Source: Pseudomonadota bacterium
GTDB taxonomy: Bacteria > Pseudomonadota > Gammaproteobacteria > SZUA-229
DNA: 8,739 nucleotides
Assembly: GCA_030836935.1 (NCBI GenBank)
Contig: JAUPMA010000165.1
Span: 1-8,739 of the forward strand
Reading direction: 5' to 3'
Shown here: positions 1 through 5,483 of the stretch, in pieces
How the letters are laid out: every line of letters starts with the position of its first letter
Numbering within the stretch: the first letter of the stretch is position 1
Translations under genes and position numbers: made by a program
The notes under the pieces: model-generated
What the model was told of the DNA's origin: nothing
The model's input: the letters and a program-made list of their open reading frames with translations, nothing else
Databases searched by the model: none

Positions 1-336
1 CAACTGGGCAAGTATCACAACAATCCTGCAAGTGTCTAGGGTTATTACCCATGACCACCTTCCATTGCCTGTGAGTGATTGGAGTTTTAGCCAAAGCAAA
101 AGATGTGACTGTAACGCGATGCACAGGTTTTTCATTGCTTTCACCGTTATCACTCCCCATATAGAAACTACCTGCGGGAATTACTACCATCTCTGGCTCT
201 AAAAGAATGAGGGCAGTATCGGTGGTATTTCGAGTCGTGCCTCCTGTAATAGTTGCAGAGGTTGCAATGCTTTCTGTTCGAATCTGTTTGGCTTGCGGCT
301 TGGTATAATTATTTACTGATTGATTTAGTGCTTGGC
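1..336 (-). pseudogene. FGE-sulfatase (SUMF1-like) domain protein, 5' end disrupted by IS30, 3' end off the window
   Basis: Reading the - strand from the IS edge to base 1 gives about 112 codons without a stop. The stretch MVVIPAGSFYMGS, followed by NEKPVHRVTV, KTPITHRQW and VMGNNPRHLQ, is the opening of an FGE-sulfatase (PF03781) domain. Members include formylglycine-generating enzymes and many bacterial proteins of unknown target that share the C-type-lectin-like fold. The catalytic cysteines lie further along and are outside the window, so enzyme activity cannot be judged. About 35 low-complexity Ser/Thr/Asn-rich residues precede the domain. No ATG, GTG or TTG lies in frame before the domain Met, and the frame meets a TGA inside the IS end (343-341). 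The native N-terminus has therefore been cut off by the insertion. Family assignment is firm; function in the cell is unknown. Confidence 0.8.
335..336. repeat. Left copy of the 2-bp target-site duplication (GC) of the IS30 element
   Basis: GC directly precedes the left IS end, and the same dinucleotide follows the right end at 1398-1399. IS30-family elements typically duplicate 2-3 bp. Two bases alone are weak evidence. Removing the IS plus one GC rejoins an open frame on the - strand, which supports the choice. Confidence 0.5.
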
Positions 337-358
337 GGATTCAAATTCGAAGTGCAAC
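337..358 (+). repeat. IS30 left terminal inverted repeat (22 bp)
   Basis: It is identical, in reverse complement, to 1376-1397. The transposase stop codon (TGA on the - strand, 343-341) and its last residues (VALRI) are encoded inside this repeat, so the gene extends into the IS end. Confidence 0.9.
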
Positions 359-1308
359 GCCCCGTTTTTTAGCCTCAGCCAGCATCACCTGATGAGGCGT
401 TTTCCATCCCAATGTTTTTCGCGGACGATGATTCAATCGAGACATCACGAACTGTAATGTTTCATCGTCTACATTGTCCAGCGATTTTCCCTTTGGAATA
501 TATTGTCGTATTAATCCATTAACCTGCTCATTCAATCCGCGTTGCCAGGAGCAATACGGTTCAGCAAAAAAACAATCCGCGCCCAGTGATGATGCAATCG
601 CCTCATGTCCTGCAAATTCGTGGCCGTTATCAAACGTTATGGTGTGCACCCGTGATTTGATCGGCCTGAGCGAATCCACAATCGCTTCCCGCACCGTATC
701 GGCAGTGCGATTCTCCACTTTGGCCAGCACCACAAACTGGCTTTTGCGCTCAACCAATGACACGATGGCCGGTGGACGATTATCGCCCAGCACACAATCG
801 CCTTCCCAATCACCAACGCGTGTCTTGCGCTCAACAATCTTCGGCCTGGTTGTAATATCCCGGCGATTGCGTATCTTTCCGCGTCGTTCCTGGCCGCTGC
901 CACGGCGTTTGCGCCGCTTCTTTTGACAGCGTAAGGCTTGTGCAAATCACCTGCCGCCGCTTTATCTGCATACACATACTGATAAATGCTTTCGTGACTT
1001 GGCGCATCAGCCAGTGTGTTGGCAATTTGTTCCGGACTATAGTCTTGCCGTAATCGGTTCTCGATTTCTTGCCAGCATGTCGTATCAATTCGCGGTGCGT
1101 TGCCGCTGCTGATCAATCGCTTTCGCATCGCTTTTTCATGCGCTTGCCTGGGGCGATAACCGCGTTCTCCGCTATTCCTGGACAGTTCGCGGCTGATCGT
1201 GCTGACTGTGCGATTCAGGCTTTGTGCAATACGGGTTTGTGAAAAACCCTCACGCTGATATTCATATATCTGATAACGTTCGTCATCAGTAAGGTGGTGG
1301 TAGGTCAT
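341..1308 (-). pseudogene. IS30-family transposase, single-base frameshift
   Basis: The N-terminal half (from ATG at 1308: MTYHHLTDDERYQIYEY, then a helix-turn-helix around FSQTRIAQSLNRTVSTISREL) runs in one frame to LHK near 936. The C-terminal half continues in the -1 frame with LRCQKKRRKR, then VGDWEGD, TFDNGHEF and NEQVNGLIRQY. These last three hold the D, D and E of the DDE catalytic triad, all present. Family members usually read LHKHLRCQKKRRKR at the join. Here the histidine codon has lost a base (CC where CAC or CAT is expected, about 935-936). With that base restored, the protein would be about 322 residues, normal for IS30. A TTG at 1320 could add four residues but is less likely. 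No good -1 slippery heptamer is present, so programmed frameshifting is unlikely. Confidence 0.88.
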
Positions 1309-1375
1309 GCGCAACTTCAACTTGGCGGTTAAAGCGGTGCAATTTGCCCCACCTTACCCTTTATTTCCAGTTACC

Positions 1376-1397
1376 GTTGCACTTCGAATTTGAATCC
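1376..1397 (-). repeat. IS30 right terminal inverted repeat (22 bp)
   Basis: This is the perfect inverted copy of 337-358. It lies about 70 bp upstream of the transposase start, so a transposase promoter would sit in or just inside this end. I could not pick out a convincing -35/-10 pair there. Confidence 0.9.
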
Positions 1398-1399
1398 GC
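1398..1399. repeat. Right copy of the 2-bp target-site duplication (GC)
   Basis: This is the partner of the GC at 335-336, immediately outside the right inverted repeat. Confidence 0.5.
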
Positions 1400-1412
1400 C
1401 GGCGATATTACT

Positions 1413-1470
1413 AATCAACTCAAAAAGTAATAGGCGGATCGAACGGGTCCGCTTTATTACCCTGTTAGGG
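1413..1470 (+). repeat. Possible integron attC (59-be-like) hairpin upstream of the orphan gene
   Basis: A 14-pair stem joins 1427-1440 and 1446-1460 around the loop GAACG, with a single extra unpaired T at 1453 and two G.T pairs. It is followed after three bases by GTTAGGG (1464-1470), which matches the attC core GTTRRRY at 6 of 7 positions. AATCAAC (1413-1419) on the other side matches RYYYAAC at 6 of 7. The total of 58 bp is close to the shortest known attC sites. A stem with an extrahelical base inside imperfect GTT/AAC boxes is the attC layout, but the two boxes do not pair beyond AAC/GTT. This is an inference and needs a covariance-model check. Confidence 0.35.
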
Positions 1471-1475
1471 CAAAT

Positions 1476-1865
1476 ATGAGGAAACTGATAATTGTTACAG
1501 CATCATTCGCAATAATTGCATGCGTATTTTTTGCAGGTGCGCTCACAGCTAATGCATATAAATGGTTCCAACCCCTTGTAAAACTAAATATAACCAATAA
1601 AACAGGCCAAGAAATAAGAAGTCTTAATATCAAACATGTATCTGGAAGAATAGAAAATCATATGAGATTAGGTACATTAGAAAAAGAAGACAGTAAAATA
1701 ATATTTTTTTATATTTATGGCGAAGGTAGTTACAGTATCGAGGCCGTGTTAGAAGATGGGCAATTAATTAGTGGTGGTGCTGGTTATGTGGAGTCGGGTT
1801 ATTCAATAAATGAAATCATTTCACCTTCATCAGTTCTTCAAAGTGGAAAGGTATATGGTTACTAG
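1476..1865 (+). CDS. Small exported protein of unknown function, cassette-like orphan gene
   Basis: The 129-residue product starts with a short basic end (MRKLI) and a hydrophobic run to about residue 27, ending in an Ala-rich ANA. This is a likely Sec signal peptide, or else a single membrane anchor. The remainder (about 100 residues, LNITNKTGQEI ... GAGYVESGY) looks like a small beta-rich soluble domain with no motif I can assign and no cysteines. AGGG five bases before the ATG is a good ribosome binding site and is part of the GTTAGGG motif. The coding sequence is visibly AT-rich, with AAA/ATA/AAT codons frequent, unlike the GC-richer genes to its right, which suggests transfer. It is flanked closely by inverted GTTAGGGC/GCCCTAAC sequences, as in integron gene cassettes. 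No partner gene is evident and the function is unknown. Confidence 0.75.
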   Translation: MRKLIIVTASFAIIACVFFAGALTANAYKWFQPLVKLNITNKTGQEIRSLNIKHVSGRIENHMRLGTLEKEDSKIIFFYIYGEGSYSIEAVLEDGQLISGGAGYVESGYSINEIISPSSVLQSGKVYGY

Positions 1866-1873
1866 CCCTAACA
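1865..1873 (+). repeat. Cassette-end-like motif (GCCCTAACA) overlapping the stop of the orphan gene
   Basis: This 9-mer is the exact reverse complement of 1463-1471 in front of the gene. It begins at the last base of the TAG stop. Integron cassettes end with an attC whose first box (RYYYAAC) typically lies right after the stop codon. No matching second half (GTTRRRY paired with it) is visible in the following 150 bases, so any attC here would be truncated. Confidence 0.35.
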
Positions 1874-2000
1874 CGCCACTTATGTTGTTTACTACGCTCT
1901 CTCGCTTTCATTATTTTTAATTGTTCAGGAAAGTCACCTTCATGGTGAGATCAGATAATGATGTGAGTGGCTGCTTGTGATTGTCAGCTACGGCACCACT

Positions 2001-2020
2001 AAAAAAGCAAAACATCTGCT
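2001..2020 (-). terminator. Weak candidate terminator for the GMC operon
   Basis: On the - strand, shortly after the GMC stop, AGCA and TGCT can pair around a 7-base loop, followed by a run of six T. The stem is only 4 bp, so this is a weak intrinsic terminator at best. Apart from this and a short TCACC/GGTGA inverted repeat near 1935-1949, the gap 1874-2031 holds nothing I can identify. Confidence 0.3.
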
Positions 2021-2031
2021 ATTGGTTGAAT

Positions 2032-3705
2032 CTAAATTGTTGTCTTAATAATATCCGCCACTCGAAACGAATTCGCATAAATAGTCCATGTGTACGGTAC
2101 GCTGCCGCCGGTTGGCATGAAGCTGCCATCGGTGATATATAAATTCTCTGCATCATGCACCCGGCATTCTGCATTTAATACAGAAGTTTTCGGATCGTTG
2201 CCAAAGCGGCAACCACCGGCCATGAGATTTTGCGGTGGTGCGCCACTGATACTGGAGCGGATGTTGGCGGCGCCCATTTGTTTGAGTATGCGTTCGGCAT
2301 GGTCGGCGAGATAATGGCCGATTTTGAGATCGTGTTCATGGTAGCCGATACGAATCTTGCCAACGGGTGTTCCCCACTTGTCCTTTATATTTTTATCCAG
2401 TGTTACAAAACAGTTGTCGGTCGGCAGCCAGTCATTGAACACTTCGAAGCGCAGGTATTGCGCATCCATGAATAATGACTTGAGTTTTTGCTGCAACGGT
2501 TTTCCCCACAGCAGTTTGTCGTTATCGTCACGCTTGACTGTCATGGCCTTGGCGATGGGATTGGGATGTCGTAACAAAAAATCAATGGTGCCGCCCTTGG
2601 CTTTGCCAAGTTTCTTGTCGTGAATGAAATACCAGTCCTGAATACCGCGATTGACGAACGGGCCGATTTGTTTCATGGCGTGAATGGTTGCGGCATCAAA
2701 TTGGTTGTAATCAAAATCGCCATACCCGGAACCGCCGCCGGAGAATAATAAATTCCTGCCAAGTTGCTGATGATTGTTGCCAATTCCCTGTGGATGTTTT
2801 GTGCTGGTGGATGACAGCAGCAAGCGGCTGGTTTCGACTGCCTGGCAGGCGACTACAAATATTTTTGCGTGGATGGTTCGGGTTTTGTTGTTTGCATCGT
2901 AATACGCTGCACTGGTGATTCGGCCTTTTGCATCGCTATTTAACCGATAAACTTTTGCATGCGGAATAATCTGGCATTGGTTGGTGAGTGCGGCGCGGTC
3001 GAGCAGGGCGGCGCGTGCGCTGCCTTTGGCGCCGGATGAACAGCCATAACTGCCGCAATAACCGGAATATTCGCAGCTGCGGCGATTGTTGTGTGGTTGT
3101 GACAAAATGGCGCGCGGTGTGGGTACGGCATGGATGTTCAGTTGTTCGCAGGCTTTATCAATATGCGAAGCCAGAATATGTTCGTCTGTTGGTGGAAACG
3201 GAAAATCTTTTGTTGAGCGTGGTTCCTGAAACGGATGTTTGATAACGCGGCCGGAAATACCAACCTCGGTTTCGGCTTTGGTGTAATAAGGTTCCAGATC
3301 ATCATAACTGATGGGCCAGTCGGCAATGTTGGCGCCGGCAATCGGTCCGAATTCGGAAAGCAGACGAAAATCTTCCGGTTTCATGCGGTAAAAGAAACCG
3401 CTCATGAAATTGGATGATCCGCCGACCACATTGCCATTCCAGAAATCCCATCCGGATTCCGATGTGGCTTCGCCTCGCCAGCTGCCATCGGCCATTTGAT
3501 CTTCAATAACATGTTGTTCATCTTTCAGTGAAGGCGTGTACACGCTGTGGCGGCAACAGGCCTGTTCATCCTTGAAGAAATCCTTTTCAGTAAACCAGGC
3601 GCCTTTTTCAAGAACCACAACCGAATAACCGGCACGCGATAATTCCAGTGCCACCGGGCTACCTCCGGCACCGCTGCCAATTACGCAAACATCGAAATCT
3701 TTCAT
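2032..3705 (-). CDS. GMC-family FAD-dependent oxidoreductase (large subunit, gluconate 2-dehydrogenase-like)
   Basis: The 557-residue flavoprotein would oxidise a sugar, sugar acid or alcohol. The FAD dinucleotide fold starts at residue 5 with GSGAGG (10-15). GNVVGGSSNFMSG (91-103) is the second GMC flavin motif. The C-terminal GMC domain runs from about 425 to 553 and ends DGSFMPTGGSV...ANSFRVAD. Three cysteines (211, 217, 222) sit in a segment that in related dehydrogenases can bind a 3Fe-4S cluster. By alignment from memory, the usual catalytic His is Leu494 (LMAGGCRFG) and the usual Asn/His in the GG-V-N-P motif is Pro537. There is no signal peptide. Export is expected by riding with the Tat-exported small subunit encoded just upstream, as in gluconate and glucose dehydrogenases. 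AAAGG about 7 bases before the ATG supports the start. The substrate is unknown. Confidence 0.88.
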   Translation of the reverse strand: MKDFDVCVIGSGAGGSPVALELSRAGYSVVVLEKGAWFTEKDFFKDEQACCRHSVYTPSLKDEQHVIEDQMADGSWRGEATSESGWDFWNGNVVGGSSNFMSGFFYRMKPEDFRLLSEFGPIAGANIADWPISYDDLEPYYTKAETEVGISGRVIKHPFQEPRSTKDFPFPPTDEHILASHIDKACEQLNIHAVPTPRAILSQPHNNRRSCEYSGYCGSYGCSSGAKGSARAALLDRAALTNQCQIIPHAKVYRLNSDAKGRITSAAYYDANNKTRTIHAKIFVVACQAVETSRLLLSSTSTKHPQGIGNNHQQLGRNLLFSGGGSGYGDFDYNQFDAATIHAMKQIGPFVNRGIQDWYFIHDKKLGKAKGGTIDFLLRHPNPIAKAMTVKRDDNDKLLWGKPLQQKLKSLFMDAQYLRFEVFNDWLPTDNCFVTLDKNIKDKWGTPVGKIRIGYHEHDLKIGHYLADHAERILKQMGAANIRSSISGAPPQNLMAGGCRFGNDPKTSVLNAECRVHDAENLYITDGSFMPTGGSVPYTWTIYANSFRVADIIKTTI

Positions 3706-3716
3706 ATCAGCCTTTG

Positions 3717-3761
3717 AGTAGCAAGTAAAAGCTTTTCCTTGCTACTTTAACCTTTAAACTT
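3717..3761. repeat. Palindromic dispersed repeat, copy A
   Basis: AGTAGCAAG (3717-3725) pairs with CTTGCTACT (3738-3746), and the centre AAAAGCTTTT is itself a palindrome, with one mismatch between (T3726/C3737). The stretch 3727-3761 matches 6286-6320 at 31 of 35 positions in the same orientation. The left arm contains the heptamer unit that is tandemly expanded at 6224-6277. In the GMC operon mRNA this hairpin falls between the stop of the small-subunit gene and the ribosome binding site of the GMC gene. The repeat sequence also encodes the last residues (KKFKG) of the small subunit. Confidence 0.7.
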
Positions 3762-4316
3762 TTTACTGATTTTATAATACATGTGATCGTCAGTGGGTAA
3801 TGGATAACCCGCCGGATGTTGCAACCATTTCCAGCCAATGCCATCTGGATTGCTGCCATACACCGGATCGCTCATCAGGGCCTCGAGCAGATTGGTTAAT
3901 AAAACGGATAGCCAGCGTTCACCGGCTTCACTGGTTTCAATCTTGCGCAGGATATTTTCACGGGTGTTTTCATCCAGTGCTGCAAAAGGATGTTTGTATT
4001 CGGTCTGTGATAAATCGTTTAACCAGCCAGCACCCTTGTTGATGAACGTCATGTCTTCCGGATCGGCATCCGGTGCGTTCAGCATGGTTTGCATGTAAGC
4101 AATTACGCGAATCTCGCGCGCACCGGGTGCGCCATCTACAGCCGGAAACAAATGCTCGAATACGGTGTCCAGCGTTATCCAGGGTTCGTCGTGATATTGC
4201 GTAATGGTTTGTTGGTTATTTGCAGAAAATAATCTGCCGGGCGACAGGGTCGCCAGGCTGGTCAGCAGTAACAGAAATTCACGGCGGCGAAGTATGAAAC
4301 CGTTATTGTTATTCAT
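3747..4316 (-). CDS. Gluconate 2-dehydrogenase subunit 3 family protein, Tat-exported
   Basis: This 189-residue protein is the small partner subunit of a GMC dehydrogenase. Residues 10-15 (RRREFL) followed by LLLLTSLATL form a twin-arginine signal, which lets the folded pair be carried to the periplasm. The body has the family hallmarks ITLDTVFEHLFPAVDGAPGA (47-66) and, near the end, SDPVYGSNPDGIGWKWL (149-165). The start ATG overlaps the end of the upstream thioredoxin-like gene (ATGAATAA), so translation is probably coupled. It is separated from the GMC gene by 41 bases that contain a palindromic repeat, which also encodes the last few residues. Family assignment is strong. The subunit is thought to mature and export the catalytic subunit rather than to catalyse. 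Confidence 0.88.
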   Translation of the reverse strand: MNNNNGFILRRREFLLLLTSLATLSPGRLFSANNQQTITQYHDEPWITLDTVFEHLFPAVDGAPGAREIRVIAYMQTMLNAPDADPEDMTFINKGAGWLNDLSQTEYKHPFAALDENTRENILRKIETSEAGERWLSVLLTNLLEALMSDPVYGSNPDGIGWKWLQHPAGYPLPTDDHMYYKISKKFKG

Positions 4317-4773
4317 GGTTTTTCCATTTTGTTATAAATTCCTGCATGCGTTGCCGTGAGTATTTTCCTTGTTGCAAAAACTCGGCGGTGTCCTGTGACC
4401 ATAATATTTTTCCGCTGCTGTCGGTAATGTACATGTGCGGATATCCAAGCGGGCGGGGAAATGCTGTGAGAAATCCGGCATTGTCGTTAGCGTCGCTCAC
4501 ATTGATTTTCAGCAGTACAAAAGTCTGGTGCAGTTGTTGTTGCAGGTCAGTGTTGTCCTGCAGAAACCGGTCAAGGATATGACACCAGGTACACCAGTCG
4601 CCGCCGACTTCAATCAATATTTTTCTGTTTGTGCTGGCGGCAAGCCGGATGGCATCGCGGCCATCGGCAAATGCATCACGTGTTGCATCGTAATGCGTGC
4701 TGTAGGCCGGGAGTGATGCGGCGGCAGCGGAAGATAACTGCAATGCGAGAAATACTGTGACGAATATTTTCAT
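4309..4773 (-). CDS. Periplasmic thioredoxin-fold protein (thioredoxin_7-like)
   Basis: The 154-residue protein has a Sec signal peptide (residues 1 to about 19, MKIFVTVFLALQLSSAAAA) and a single thioredoxin domain. The active-site motif is WCTWC (Cys61, Cys64) in GGDWCTWCHILDRFL, the cis-proline is in LGYPHMYI (Pro112), and SGKILW (120-125) follows. The exact motif and the preceding GGDW resemble the thioredoxin_7/DUF255 group, which handles thiol-disulfide exchange on periplasmic partners. It is the first gene of the - strand operon and overlaps the start of the subunit 3 gene by 8 bases. A likely inferred role is to keep cysteines of the downstream dehydrogenase (such as 211, 217, 222) in the right redox state. 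Its ribosome binding site is weak. An alternative is an unrelated general thiol reductase. Confidence 0.82.
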   Translation of the reverse strand: MKIFVTVFLALQLSSAAAASLPAYSTHYDATRDAFADGRDAIRLAASTNRKILIEVGGDWCTWCHILDRFLQDNTDLQQQLHQTFVLLKINVSDANDNAGFLTAFPRPLGYPHMYITDSSGKILWSQDTAEFLQQGKYSRQRMQEFITKWKNHE

Positions 4774-4791
4774 GCTGCTTTTAATAAATAT

Positions 4792-4815
4792 GTTGCGGGC
4801 ATGGCCCGTTTCTAC
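4792..4815 (-). repeat. REP-type hairpin with GTAG head
   Basis: On the - strand this reads GTAGAAACGGGC-CAT-GCCCGCAAC: a GTAG tetranucleotide followed by a perfect 5-bp CGGGC/GCCCG stem (4796-4800 with 4804-4808) and a 3-base loop. The form matches the REP elements associated with RAYT transposases in Pseudomonas and relatives (GTAGGAGCGGGC...GCCCGC). It sits in the 46-base gap between the Smr gene and the thioredoxin-like gene, the usual intergenic place. It might also end or stabilise transcripts. Only one copy is in the window. Confidence 0.6.
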
Positions 4816-4819
4816 AGGG

Positions 4820-5353
4820 TTACTTCAGGTTTTTAAGCAATGCATACACCGCGCCGCTGCCGCCATCTGCGGGCTGGGCGCTGCAAAAGGCCAGTACTTC
4901 GGATAAATCCTGTAACCATTTGTTCACCATGGCCTTGAGTACCGGGCGGCCATCTTCCGAGTGATAACCCTTGCCGTGAACAATGCACACAACCTTCAGC
5001 CGGTGCTGTTGTGCCTGTTGCAGAAATTGTTGCAGGCGGAGCCGGGCGGCATCGCGTGTCATGCCGTGCAAATCGAGATGCGCTTCTGCCGGCAGCCTGC
5101 CGGTGCGCAGTTGACGGAATAGCGTGCGCTGAACTCCGGGGCGCATGAATTCGAGCAGGTTGTCACACGGCGGGATGAATTCATCGCTGAGCCGGTCGGT
5201 GATGACGGCGGCTGGTGCGGCGCGTTTCACCGGGCGTCTTGTGGTCTGGCGCAGTGGTATCCTGTCTGTGCGCAGCGGTTTTACATCCTGCACGGCATCA
5301 CGAAACAGGTTGCTGTCGTCAGGCGCTGGCTTTTCCGGGTCTTCGTTTTGCAT
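4820..5353 (-). CDS. smrA: Smr-domain protein, SmrA (YdaL) type
   Basis: This is a 177-residue protein. The N-terminal region (DDSNLFRDAVQDVKPL, 12-27) is the conserved lead-in of the SmrA/SmrB group. It is followed by a basic linker and FMRPGVQRTLFRQLRTGRL (69-87). The C-terminal Smr domain (about 92-174) has all its motifs: LDLHGMT (93-99), IVHGKG (124-129) and the glycine-rich GGSGAVYALLK (164-174). The last favours SmrA over SmrB, which has a different ending. Smr domains nick nucleic acids; SmrB cleaves mRNA at collided ribosomes, while the role of SmrA is less clear. The gene is divergent from surE and is followed by a REP element and then the GMC operon. The start codon has no obvious Shine-Dalgarno sequence. 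A few downstream residues could be the real start, but the SNLF segment must be included. Confidence 0.88.
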   Translation of the reverse strand: MQNEDPEKPAPDDSNLFRDAVQDVKPLRTDRIPLRQTTRRPVKRAAPAAVITDRLSDEFIPPCDNLLEFMRPGVQRTLFRQLRTGRLPAEAHLDLHGMTRDAARLRLQQFLQQAQQHRLKVVCIVHGKGYHSEDGRPVLKAMVNKWLQDLSEVLAFCSAQPADGGSGAVYALLKNLK

Positions 5354-5381
5354 TACATGGTTTGTGCAGTGATATGGCGTT

Positions 5382-5387
5382 TATAAT
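5382..5387 (+). promoter_or_regulatory. Candidate -10 box (TATAAT) for surE
   Basis: A perfect TATAAT lies about 97 bases before the surE GTG, in the gap between the divergent smrA and surE genes. No good -35 lies 16-18 bases upstream; the nearest is TTTGTG at 5361-5366 with a 15-base spacer. The other strand here also reads TATAAA/TATTAT and could serve smrA. The hexamer is seen; the promoter activity is inferred. Confidence 0.4.
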
Positions 5388-5401
5388 AACCATCTTTGTA
5401 T

Positions 5402-5414
5402 TATGCGTCGCATA
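5402..5414. promoter_or_regulatory. Palindrome TATGCG-T-CGCATA, possible operator
   Basis: This is a perfect 6-bp inverted repeat around one central base, 14 bases downstream of the TATAAT. A factor bound here would block early transcription of surE and sit upstream of smrA. I do not recognise it as a known operator. Confidence 0.35.
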
Positions 5415-5428
5415 GCGACACCAAATTT

Positions 5429-5451
5429 CCCTCTTCCCTCAGGGTAGAAGG
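5429..5451. repeat. Degenerate intergenic inverted repeat before surE
   Basis: CCCTCTTCCCTC followed by AGGGTAGAAGG can pair CTTC with GAAG and CC with GG around a short loop. The look (pyrimidine arm, purine arm) resembles the common CCCTCTCCC/GGGAGAGGG intergenic repeats. The right arm supplies a possible ribosome binding site (AAGGA) for the TTG at 5457. Confidence 0.35.
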
Positions 5452-5483
5452 AAACCTTGCAAAACTTTTTCGGGTTTTTTCTT

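Larger units (their letters stand above)
337..1397 (-). mobile_element. IS30-family insertion sequence (about 1061 bp)
   Basis: The element is bounded by perfect 22-bp inverted repeats beginning GGATTC, at 337-358 and 1376-1397. It carries one IS30-type transposase gene filling almost the whole length on the - strand. Size, a single DDE gene and a short target duplication all fit the IS30 family. The flanking dinucleotide GC (335-336 and 1398-1399) is the likely target duplication. The inverted match happens to continue three more bases into the flanks (GGCGG/CCGCC), so the exact edges are inferred from the duplication. The transposase is frameshifted, so this copy is probably not autonomous unless the shift is a sequence error. 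Confidence 0.9.

Noticed and set aside
1..336. FGE-domain gene as the target of a diversity-generating retroelement
   Set aside because: FGE folds are known retroelement targets, but no reverse transcriptase, template repeat or variable repeat is in the window and the relevant C-terminus lies outside it.
474..926. A 150-codon + strand open frame within the IS
   Set aside because: It is antisense to the transposase, which has clear IS30 motifs across this stretch.
920..937. Programmed -1 frameshifting in the transposase
   Set aside because: No X-XXY-YYZ slippery site precedes the join. CAAAAGA is a poor fit, and the missing base falls in a conserved His codon, which fits a deletion better.
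2023..2030. GTTGAAT as the second half of an attC for the orphan gene
   Set aside because: It fits GTTRRRY but does not pair with CCCTAAC at 1866-1872, and no stem lies between.
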